A stretch of DNA of 12,242 nucleotides. Source: an uncultured Eubacteriales bacterium (lineage in GTDB: Bacteria > Bacillota > Clostridia > TANB77 > CAG-508). The DNA is taken from positions 1 through 12,242 of the forward strand of contig CABTXJ010000018.1 of assembly GCA_902488785.1 (NCBI GenBank), written 5' to 3'. Shown piece by piece: positions 6,513 through 12,242 of the stretch (within the stretch, counting starts at the first letter, position 1; the number at the start of each line of letters is the position of its first letter). The notes beneath the pieces are model-generated. The model was given only the letters and a program-made list of their open reading frames with translations, had not been told where the DNA came from and made no database searches. The translations under genes were made by a program, and so were the position numbers.

Positions 6513-8273
6513 ATGTTAAAAAATAAAAATAAAAATATTAAAGAAAAGAAAGAAGAAAAGCAATTATCAAATAAGAAAAATATTATATTAAATATTATTA
6601 AAAAATCAATACTTGTAATTGCTTTTCTTTCTATATTATTGCTAATAATACTTCAATTTGTATATTCAGCAAAGTTAGTAAATAATATTTCAGAGCATAT
6701 TGAAATATCACATATGACAATGACTAAGATAGTATGTGTATTGCTTTCTATGTTAGCTATATATATATTATCTAAAATTGATAAAATAAATGAAAAATAC
6801 AAGAAGGCGTTACTTGTAATCGGAATCGTGGCAAGTATAGTACTACAGGTTTTTCTAATATTATATATTAGAGATATAGATGTTGTAGTTATGGCTGACC
6901 AGGAAAATATATATACATCGGCTTCAGAAGAGTTTAAAGGTGTTGGTATGTCAGATAATAATAAGTATTATATGGCAACTTATCCACATCAACTAAGCCA
7001 GATGAGGATGTATTATTGGTTATTTAAGCTATTTGGAACTGATTCATATGGCATATGGATTGGGTTTAATATCTTATGCAATATAATTATAATATATATG
7101 ATTACAAAGATAGGAAGATTAATTGCTAAAAAGTATAATGGTAATTCTTCAATTGCAACAATACTAATACTACTATTTTTACCACTACCAATGTTTGCAA
7201 CCTTTATATATGGCGATATACCATCACTTATGTTATCTACAGTAGCTACATATTTAATGCTACTATATGTATTAAATAGGAAGTGGGATGGAAGTAAAAT
7301 AGAAGAAAACAAAATTAAGAATAATTGGAAGTATTTGCTTTTTGCTTCAATACTTATGATGTTTGCTTGTATATTTAGAAAAAACACTATAATTACAGTA
7401 ATTGCACAAACAATGTTTTTAGTAATTTGTTTAATAGAAAAGATTAATAAGTATAATGGAAAAAAAGAAGATCAAGAAGAGCAAGAAGCGCTAGAATTTA
7501 GAAAAACAAAAGAAGAAAAGAAAAAAGATGTAATAACAAATGTAGTAAGTATTGCATTACTACTTACCCTTACTATAGTTGTACCAAAGGTATACAATAA
7601 TATATTAGCAGAAAAATATAATTTAAAAGAAATTAGAGACGCATATACTGTTAAAGGATATTTGTATATGGCAATGATGGAATCTACAAGAGAAAATGGA
7701 TGGTATAATGATGAAGTAGCGGCACCTGGAAGGACAGAAAAAGATGCGGCAAAATTATTTTATGAAGAAAAGTTAAAAGAAAGAATAAAATATATGTTAG
7801 ACAATAAGGGGTATGCTTTAAAATTCTATAGAAATAAACTAGTTTCTACATGGAATGAAAATACATATACATCAATATGGAATAATGTTGATCTATGGTT
7901 AGATACACGTACTGAAGAAGAAAAGAAATATCATCCAATATACAAAAATAATGTTACAGTGAAAGAAGGATTAGAAAAAATAGAAGAACCGCTTGCAATA
8001 CTCCAAAAAGCAGTACTACTATATATATTATTTAGCCTTTTAATTGTAATTACCAAAGGGATTAAAAGTGAAAATGTAGACAATGAAATACTACTTTTTG
8101 TATTAATTATATTAGGAGGAATGTATTTCCACATGTTATGGGAGACAAAGTCTAGATATATTATTCCATATTTAGTACTTGCGATGCCAGTTTGTAGTAT
8201 GTTAAACGGTGATAATATTGGAAATATGATAAGAGACATTAAAAATATGTTTAAAAAACAAAAGAGTAATTAA
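6513..8273 (+). CDS. GT-C fold membrane glycosyltransferase, second of a tandem pair
   Basis: A 586-residue paralog of the preceding gene, collinear over nearly its whole length. It starts with a Lys-rich cytoplasmic tail (1-29) that the first copy lacks in this length, then about 12 membrane helices. Matching blocks are ADQ (D129, aligned with D111 of copy one), FIYGDIPSL (231-239), FRKN (288-291), GYLYMAMMESTRENGWY (382-398), TWNENTYTSIWN (446-457) and MLWETKSRYIIPYL (541-554). A Lys/Glu/Gln linker (310-340) lies where copy one has its charged linker. The presumed role is sugar transfer outside the membrane from a polyprenyl-phosphate donor. Two copies could use different acceptors or act in sequence on one glycan. 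The ATG at 6513 has AAGGT at 6499-6503. It follows the first copy by 38 bases, so it is probably in one operon with the GT2 and copy one. No terminator is seen after it. Function is inferred from fold signatures and context. Confidence 0.75.
   Translation: MLKNKNKNIKEKKEEKQLSNKKNIILNIIKKSILVIAFLSILLLIILQFVYSAKLVNNISEHIEISHMTMTKIVCVLLSMLAIYILSKIDKINEKYKKALLVIGIVASIVLQVFLILYIRDIDVVVMADQENIYTSASEEFKGVGMSDNNKYYMATYPHQLSQMRMYYWLFKLFGTDSYGIWIGFNILCNIIIIYMITKIGRLIAKKYNGNSSIATILILLFLPLPMFATFIYGDIPSLMLSTVATYLMLLYVLNRKWDGSKIEENKIKNNWKYLLFASILMMFACIFRKNTIITVIAQTMFLVICLIEKINKYNGKKEDQEEQEALEFRKTKEEKKKDVITNVVSIALLLTLTIVVPKVYNNILAEKYNLKEIRDAYTVKGYLYMAMMESTRENGWYNDEVAAPGRTEKDAAKLFYEEKLKERIKYMLDNKGYALKFYRNKLVSTWNENTYTSIWNNVDLWLDTRTEEEKKYHPIYKNNVTVKEGLEKIEEPLAILQKAVLLYILFSLLIVITKGIKSENVDNEILLFVLIILGGMYFHMLWETKSRYIIPYLVLAMPVCSMLNGDNIGNMIRDIKNMFKKQKSN
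8127..8177 (+). repeat. 51-base tract shared with the upstream paralog (copy B)
   Basis: Partner of 6349-6399, in the same orientation and the same reading phase, about 1.78 kb apart. Two single-base differences are visible over 51 positions. It could support homologous exchange or deletion between the two genes. Confidence 0.9.
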
Positions 8274-8328
8274 TGTAAGGAAAAAGTAAAGATAGAAAAT
8301 AATAATAGAAAGAAGAATAAAAAAGATA

Positions 8329-9129
8329 ATGGGAAGAGATAGGTATAATAATAACTATAATAATAATTATAAAAATAATAATAAAGATTTTGCTGAAGAT
8401 GAAAATTATATATATGGAATTAATCCAGTAAGAGAGTTATTAAAAGAAGATAAAGATATAAATAAGATATGGGTTATGAAAGGAAATAATAATCCTAAGA
8501 TAAAAGAAATTGTAGAAGAAGCAAGAGATAAAAAAATAGTTGTAATGTTTGTAGATAAGCCTAAAATAGATAAGCTTGCTAAAAATAATCAAGGAATTGT
8601 TGCAAGTGTAAATCCATTTGAATATGTATATACTGAAGATATTTTAGAAAAAGCTAAAAGAAATAATGAAGATCCTTTTATTATTATATTAGATAAGATA
8701 ACAGATTCTAATAATTTAGGAGCGATTATTAGAACAGCAGAAGCAGCAGGTGCTCATGGAATAATAATACCAAAAAGAAATTCAGCACAAGTTACACCAG
8801 CTACAAATAAAACTTCTGCAGGAGCTGTAAATCATATGATGATAGCAAGAGTTCCAAATATTGCAAGTGAAATAGAAAAGTTAAAAGAAAATGGTCTATG
8901 GGTAATTGGAACAGATGTAGAAAAATGTGATACATATTATAATACAAATCTAAAAGGACCAATTGCTATTGTAATAGGAAGTGAAGATAATGGGATAAGT
9001 AGGATTGTAAAAGAAAAATGTGATATATTAGTAAATATACCAATGATAGGAAAGGTACAATCACTTAATGCATCAGCATCTGCAGCAATATTAATATATG
9101 ATGTGGTAAGACAAAGAAAAAAATTGTAA
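8329..9129 (+). CDS. rlmB: TrmH/SpoU-family 23S rRNA (guanosine 2'-O)-methyltransferase, RlmB type
   Basis: A 266-residue SPOUT methyltransferase that uses SAM to methylate a ribose 2'-OH in rRNA. After a low-complexity Asn/Tyr leader (6-18) comes the small substrate-binding domain, beginning YIYGINPVRELL (27-38). Then comes the knotted catalytic domain with motif 1 SNNLGAIIRTAEAAG (127-141), motif 2 IVIGSEDNGIS (214-224) and motif 3 NIPMIGKVQSLNASASAAI (236-254). N129, R135, E219, S245 and N247 are in the expected places. Motif 2 has ED where many relatives have EG, and motif 3 has NASAS where NVSVA is common. Exact rRNA site (E. coli RlmB modifies G2251) is by analogy only; a tRNA-specific relative is less likely given the extra N-terminal domain. 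The ATG at 8329 has only a weak purine-rich site (GAAAGAAG near 8308-8315). It lies 55 bases after the GT-C pair with no terminator between. Confidence 0.87.
   Translation: MGRDRYNNNYNNNYKNNNKDFAEDENYIYGINPVRELLKEDKDINKIWVMKGNNNPKIKEIVEEARDKKIVVMFVDKPKIDKLAKNNQGIVASVNPFEYVYTEDILEKAKRNNEDPFIIILDKITDSNNLGAIIRTAEAAGAHGIIIPKRNSAQVTPATNKTSAGAVNHMMIARVPNIASEIEKLKENGLWVIGTDVEKCDTYYNTNLKGPIAIVIGSEDNGISRIVKEKCDILVNIPMIGKVQSLNASASAAILIYDVVRQRKKL
8342..8385 (+). repeat. AT-only low-complexity tract coding for an Asn/Tyr-rich leader
   Basis: An irregular run of AAT, TAT and AAC triplets near the 5' end of the methyltransferase gene encodes a peptide with 9 Asn and 3 Tyr among residues 6-18. Its length may vary by slippage in steps of three without breaking the frame. 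If the true start were further in, the tract would be leader sequence, but no better start with a ribosome site is visible. Confidence 0.55.
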
Positions 9130-9160
9130 TATAATTTTAATAAAAAAATGATTAAAATAC

Positions 9161-9190
9161 TGTACAAAGTAATATTGAATATGGTATATA
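9161..9190 (+). promoter_or_regulatory. Candidate promoter of spoVG
   Basis: TGTACA (9161-9166) and TATATA (9185-9190), preceded by TG at 9182-9183 as an extended -10, are 18 bases apart. This would leave a leader of about 50 bases before the chosen start. There is no clear terminator after the upstream methyltransferase gene, so read-through is also possible. I do not see the sigma-H-type promoter known from Bacillus spoVG. Confidence 0.35.
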
Positions 9191-9235
9191 TAAAGTAAGC
9201 ATAGTTAAATACTATGAAATATAAACAAAACATAA

Positions 9236-9242
9236 GAGAGGT
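9236..9242 (+). promoter_or_regulatory. Ribosome binding site that sets the spoVG start
   Basis: GAGAGGT ends seven bases before the ATG at 9250. The in-frame ATG at 9214 has no such site and would place this sequence inside the coding region. Confidence 0.8.
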
Positions 9243-9249
9243 ACTTAAT

Positions 9250-9558
9250 ATGAAAATAACTGATGTAAGAGTTAGAAAACTTAATACAGAAAACAGATTG
9301 AAAGGAATAGCATCAATTACAATAGATGATTGTTTTGTAGTTCATGATATAAAAATAATCGACAGTGTTAATGGATTATTTATAGGAATGCCTAATAGAA
9401 AAACTCAAAATGGTGAATTTAGAGACGTTGCTCATCCAATAAATACTGATACTAGAGTAATGATTCAAAAAATGGTATTAGACGCTTACGAAGAAGCTGA
9501 AGAACCAAAAGAAGAAGAAAAAGCTGAAGAAAAAGAAGAAGAACAAAAAGAAGACTAA
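9250..9558 (+). CDS. spoVG: SpoVG family regulatory protein
   Basis: A 102-residue protein, close to the usual 84-100. The body reads MKITDVRVRKLN, IASITIDDCFVVHDIKIID, NGLFIGMPNRKT and GEFRDVAHPIN, lining up well with Bacillus SpoVG throughout the first 80 residues. In Bacillus it affects sporulation septation; in Staphylococcus and Listeria relatives bind DNA or RNA and control capsule, virulence and stress genes. The protein occurs in many non-sporulating species, so it does not prove sporulation here. The last 22 residues are almost wholly Glu and Lys, an acidic disordered tail. The ATG at 9250 is chosen because it matches the family N-terminus and has GAGAGGT seven bases upstream. A start at 9214 would add 12 residues unlike the family. 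It appears to be transcribed alone, ending at the hairpin at 9578-9603. Confidence 0.94.
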   Translation: MKITDVRVRKLNTENRLKGIASITIDDCFVVHDIKIIDSVNGLFIGMPNRKTQNGEFRDVAHPINTDTRVMIQKMVLDAYEEAEEPKEEEKAEEKEEEQKED

Positions 9559-9577
9559 TATTTAATATTATGAAACT

Positions 9578-9603
9578 AAGCTACTAGAAATAGTAGCTTT
9601 TTT
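9578..9603 (+). terminator. Intrinsic terminator after spoVG
   Basis: A perfect 9-base stem (arms AAGCTACTA, 9578-9586, and its complement, 9591-9599) is capped by a stable GAAA loop and runs into six T (9598-9603). It lies 19 bases after the spoVG stop and separates it from the der operon. Confidence 0.88.
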
Positions 9604-9650
9604 AAATGCTTCAAATATTATTGTTTAAGTGTTAAAAGCAAATGATTAAC

Positions 9651-9679
9651 TTTAAAAAATGCTAAAAACATGATATAAT
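9651..9679 (+). promoter_or_regulatory. Extended -10 promoter of the der-plsY-trmB operon
   Basis: TGATATAAT (9671-9679) is a perfect TGnTATAAT extended -10. TTTAAA at 9651-9656 matches four of six -35 bases at the ideal 17-base spacing. It lies after the spoVG terminator and about 38 bases before the der ATG. It is the best promoter in the window. Confidence 0.65.
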
Positions 9680-9717
9680 GCAAGTATTGAAATATGATTA
9701 AAAGGTAAAGGTAAAAT

Positions 9718-11040
9718 ATGAAACCAATAATTGCAATAATAGGAAGACCTAACGTTGGTAAATCACAACTTTTTAATTACTTAATTGGAAAAAGACTATC
9801 AATTGTAGATGATGTACCAGGAGTTACAAGAGATAGGATAGTTGCAGAAACTACATGGAATGGAGTTACATTTGATTTGGTAGATACTGCAGGAATTGAA
9901 GAAATTAAAGGTGATAATATCAAAGAGCAAATGATGCTACAAACAGATGCAGCTATAGAAATAGCAGATATTGTATTGTTTTTAGTAGATGCTAAAATAG
10001 GTTTAACAGCAGAAGATAAAGAAATACATAGAAAATTAAAAAAAGCTAAAAAGAAAGTAGTACTTGCAGTAAATAAATGTGATAAGTTTGGAGAACTTCC
10101 AGATAATTTTTATGATTTTTATGAAATAGGTGAGCCACTACCAATATCTGCAGCAACATACAAAGGCTTAGGAGATATGCTAGATCGGATAGTAGAAGAG
10201 ATAGATATTGAACAATTTGATATAGAAGATGAAAGAATTAAAGTTGCAATAATAGGAAAACCAAATGTAGGGAAAAGCTCAATAATAAATAGGGTAATAG
10301 GTGAAAATAGAAGCATAGTAAGTAATGTTGCGGGAACCACAAGAGATGCAGTAGATGTACCTGTAGATAATAGTTATGGTAGATATACTTTTATTGATAC
10401 AGCAGGGATAAGAAAAAAGAAAAAAATAGATGATAACATTGAAAAATACAGTATCATTAGATCTGAGCTTGCAGTAGAAAGAGCAGATATAGCAATACTT
10501 GTAATAGATGCTGAAGAAGGAATAAAAGAACAAGATACTAAAATACTTGGAATTGCACATAACATGGGAAAAGGAATACTAGTACTTGTAAATAAGTGGG
10601 ATACAATTGAAAAAGACAATAGTACATACAATAATTATTTAAAAGAAGTACAAGCAAAAATTAGTTATGCAAGCTATGCACCAATAATGTTTGTATCAGC
10701 CAAAACAGGGCTTAGAATATCTGAGATATATCCAATGTTAAATAGGATAAGAGAAAATACATTAAAAAGAATAACAACAGCAGATGTAAATAGGATATTA
10801 GAAGAATCAATTGCAATGAATCAACCACCATCAGATAAGGGTAAAAAGTTAAAAATATATTATGGAACACAATCAGGAGTTGAACCTCCAACATTTACTA
10901 TATTTGTAAATGATAAAAACTTATTTCATTTTTCATATCAAAGATATATTTTAAACAATTTTAGAAAAGCAGAAGATTTTGAAGGAGTTAGATTAAAAAT
11001 AAATATAAAAGAAAGTGGGGAAAGTAAAAGATGGCAGTAG
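9718..11040 (+). CDS. der: Ribosome-assembly GTPase Der (EngA)
   Basis: A 440-residue essential GTPase with two tandem G domains and a KH-like C-terminal domain; Bacillus EngA is nearly the same size. It binds the 50S subunit in the cytoplasm and is needed for its late assembly. G domain 1 has GRPNVGKS (9-16), the switch PGVTRDR (34-40), DTAG (57-60), NKCD (119-122) and SA (144-145). G domain 2 has GKPNVGKS (180-187), AGTTRDAVD (205-213), DTAG (227-230), NKWD (292-295) and SAK (327-329). The KH-like domain spans about 350-435. The start has AAGGT at 9708-9712, five bases before the ATG, within a tandem AAAGGTAAAGGT. Its stop overlaps the plsY start by ten bases in another frame, so the two are translationally linked. 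The der-plsY neighbourhood is common in Bacillota. No unusual residues were noticed. Confidence 0.98.
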   Translation: MKPIIAIIGRPNVGKSQLFNYLIGKRLSIVDDVPGVTRDRIVAETTWNGVTFDLVDTAGIEEIKGDNIKEQMMLQTDAAIEIADIVLFLVDAKIGLTAEDKEIHRKLKKAKKKVVLAVNKCDKFGELPDNFYDFYEIGEPLPISAATYKGLGDMLDRIVEEIDIEQFDIEDERIKVAIIGKPNVGKSSIINRVIGENRSIVSNVAGTTRDAVDVPVDNSYGRYTFIDTAGIRKKKKIDDNIEKYSIIRSELAVERADIAILVIDAEEGIKEQDTKILGIAHNMGKGILVLVNKWDTIEKDNSTYNNYLKEVQAKISYASYAPIMFVSAKTGLRISEIYPMLNRIRENTLKRITTADVNRILEESIAMNQPPSDKGKKLKIYYGTQSGVEPPTFTIFVNDKNLFHFSYQRYILNNFRKAEDFEGVRLKINIKESGESKRWQ

Positions 11041-11678
11041 CAGTATCATTATCAGCATTAATAGCATACCTATTAGGTAGTATATTATTCGGAGTTGTAA
11101 TAACAAAGAAAATGAAAGGAATAGATCCTAGAGAATATGGAAGTAATAGTGCTGGAACAACAAATGTAATTAGAATTGCGGGAGCAAAAGCAGGAATACC
11201 AACATTTCTATTAGATGTATTAAAAGGAACACTTTCAGTATTCATAGCTGCTATGATTGCAAAGATATTTAAAGTGTCACCAGAGCTACCAGTTGAAGTT
11301 GCAAGTGTTTTTGTAATGCTAGGACATATTTTTCCAATATTTTTTGGATTCAATGGTGGAAAAGGAGTTGCAACATTTGCAGGTGCTTCACTTTTAATAA
11401 ATCCAATGATTACACTAATAATATTAATATTTGCAATAGTATTAATAGCACTTACTAATATGGTATCTATTGCTTCTATTACAATTGCAATACTATATCC
11501 AATACTTATGATGTTTTTGCAATCACAAAATACAAAAATAGTAGGAAGTGGAAAATCATATGTAATTATGGGAATAATAGTAGCTATAATAATACTAATA
11601 TCACATAGAGAAAATATCTCTAGATTAAAAAGTGGTAAAGAAAATGCAATAACAGTATCAGAAGAAAGCAATGATTAA
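11031..11678 (+). CDS. plsY: Acyl-phosphate:glycerol-3-phosphate acyltransferase PlsY
   Basis: A 215-residue integral membrane enzyme of normal length. It moves an acyl group from acyl-phosphate to the sn-1 position of glycerol-3-phosphate, making lysophosphatidate, the first step of phospholipid synthesis in Bacillota; PlsX supplies the substrate. The N-terminus reads ALIAYLLGSILFG (9-21). Motif 1 is GSNSAGTTNVIR (37-48), motif 2 DVLKG (62-66) and motif 3 GHIFPIFFGFNGGKGVAT (97-114). The C-terminal HRENISRLKSGKE (192-204) is also typical. About five to seven membrane helices are visible. The ATG at 11031 overlaps the end of der by ten bases; GGGG at 11017-11020 is a modest ribosome site, so coupling to der translation is likely. 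A 12-residue polar tail follows the last motif. Confidence 0.96.
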   Translation: MAVAVSLSALIAYLLGSILFGVVITKKMKGIDPREYGSNSAGTTNVIRIAGAKAGIPTFLLDVLKGTLSVFIAAMIAKIFKVSPELPVEVASVFVMLGHIFPIFFGFNGGKGVATFAGASLLINPMITLIILIFAIVLIALTNMVSIASITIAILYPILMMFLQSQNTKIVGSGKSYVIMGIIVAIIILISHRENISRLKSGKENAITVSEESND

Positions 11679-11698
11679 AAGGACCAAAAGGAAGATAT

Positions 11699-12242
11699 AT
11701 GAGAATAAGAAAAAAGAAATGGCTAGATGAAGAATTAAGAGATTTTGAAAGATATATAAAAGATCCTAAACAATATGTAGGAAATTGGAATACAATATTT
11801 GGAAATAATTATCCAATACATTTAGAAATAGGGATTGGAAAAGGTGAGTTCATATCAAAACTTGCAAAAGCATCATATGATAAGAAATTAGGTATAAACT
11901 ACATAGGAATAGATGTAGTAGACAAGATGTTAGGGCTTGCTAAAAGGAAAATACAAAATGAGTATATGTATATAACAGATGAAGAAAGAGAGCAGTTAGC
12001 TGCAGCGTTAAATGGTATTAAAAGAAGATACTTTAAAGAAATGCAAATGAGCAAGGAAGATTTTGAAACTTTAATTAAGTTAAAAGATGATATAAAAGAA
12101 GGAAATGAAATACCTAATAGTATAATGTTTCAAGATAACTTAGTAGATACTACAGACTTAGCATATGATGAACTAAATGAAATATATAATGATTATTTGA
12201 TATTTTTAGAAAGTAATTTAAATAAAAAAAATAAGGAAATAT
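11699..12242 (+). CDS. trmB: tRNA (guanine-N7-)-methyltransferase-like protein, 3' end outside window
   Basis: An ORF open from ATG 11699 to the window edge (181 residues plus one base). AAAAGGAAG at 11686-11694 is its ribosome site, and it begins 20 bases after plsY, so it is the third gene of the der operon. Residues 1-90 match TrmB: MRIRKKKW, then DPKQYVGNWNTIFGNNYPIHLEIGIGKGEFI (22-52) with the SAM-binding loop EIGIGKGEF, then INYIGIDVVDKMLGLAKRKI (66-85). TrmB methylates G46 of tRNA to m7G. In ordinary TrmB the motif DPWPK-x-RH-x-KRR comes at about residue 120. Here residues 91-181 hold a charged helical stretch with no such motif, so a long insertion lies within the methyltransferase domain, or the second half has been replaced. 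The family call is strong for the first half. Activity cannot be judged without the rest. Confidence 0.8.
   Translation, partial: MRIRKKKWLDEELRDFERYIKDPKQYVGNWNTIFGNNYPIHLEIGIGKGEFISKLAKASYDKKLGINYIGIDVVDKMLGLAKRKIQNEYMYITDEEREQLAAALNGIKRRYFKEMQMSKEDFETLIKLKDDIKEGNEIPNSIMFQDNLVDTTDLAYDELNEIYNDYLIFLESNLNKKNKEI

Noticed and set aside
6349..8177. Mobile element or attachment site bounded by the 51-base direct repeats
   Set aside because: Both copies are in the same frame and the same protein position of two homologous genes, with no transposase or integrase nearby, so gene duplication explains them.
9134..9158. Possible terminator hairpin after rlmB (ATTTTAAT ... ATTAAAAT)
   Set aside because: The stem is pure AT, only 8 bases, with a 10-base loop and no T-run after it, so it is most likely chance.
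9214..9249. Upstream in-frame ATG that would extend SpoVG by 12 residues
   Set aside because: It has no ribosome site, and the SpoVG family begins at the MKITDVR equivalent, which has GAGAGGT seven bases upstream.
10988..11671. 227-residue open frame on the minus strand, antisense to plsY
   Set aside because: Its length comes from the biased codon use of plsY. The peptide is a low-complexity Ile/Ala string, while plsY carries all family motifs.
1..12242. Genetic-code reassignment suggested by absence of TGA stops
   Set aside because: Eight TAA and two TAG stops without TGA fit AT bias in a small sample. Trp is encoded by TGG throughout, and no TGA interrupts any recognised gene in frame.

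Overview
This window is very AT-rich DNA from a low-GC Bacillota (Firmicutes), most likely a fermentative, anaerobic, Clostridia-like gut organism. The reasons are: A/T-saturated codon choice (AGA, ATA and AAA dominate); a pyruvate formate-lyase pair; a SpoVG protein; a sortase-type cell-wall anchor; and the der-plsY gene pair. The genetic code looks standard. Trp is TGG, and of the ten stop codons visible eight are TAA, two are TAG and none is TGA. I see no tRNA, rRNA, CRISPR array, insertion sequence or phage gene.

Layout. 1-252 (+): 3' end of a surface protein with a Lys/Glu-rich coiled coil and a C-terminal LPYAG-hydrophobic-basic wall-sorting signal, followed by an intrinsic terminator. 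428-460: a second hairpin that terminates the converging pfl operon. 487-3485 (-): pflB then pflA, two bases apart, with the pflA ribosome site inside the end of pflB. 3486-3833: a 348-base AT-rich divergent intergenic region with weak promoter candidates and one 7+7 dyad. 3834-8273 (+): a three-gene cassette made of a CsbB/GtrB-type polyprenyl-phosphate sugar transferase and two tandem, mutually homologous multi-membrane GT-C glycosyltransferases. 8329-9129 (+): rlmB-type rRNA 2'-O-methyltransferase. 9250-9558 (+): spoVG, closed by a hairpin with a GAAA loop and a T-run. 9651-9679: a good extended -10 promoter. 9718 to the window end (+): der, plsY and the 5' part of a trmB-like gene, tightly packed as an operon.

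How the parts work together. PflB/PflA make formate and acetyl-CoA from pyruvate without oxygen; PflA installs the glycyl radical on PflB. The cassette at 3834-8273 looks like a lipid-carrier glycosylation module. The GT2 enzyme would charge undecaprenyl phosphate with a sugar on the inner face of the membrane. The two GT-C enzymes would then transfer that sugar, on the outer face, to an unknown acceptor (wall polysaccharide, teichoic acid or protein). No flippase is visible here. The right half is housekeeping: ribosome assembly and modification (RlmB, Der), phospholipid synthesis (PlsY), tRNA modification (TrmB) and a SpoVG regulator.

The points most worth following are the tandem GT-C pair, which shares a long nearly identical DNA tract and unusual conserved extracellular motifs; the TrmB-like protein with a large insertion; the LPYAG sorting signal; and a GGD (not GGE) motif in PflA.
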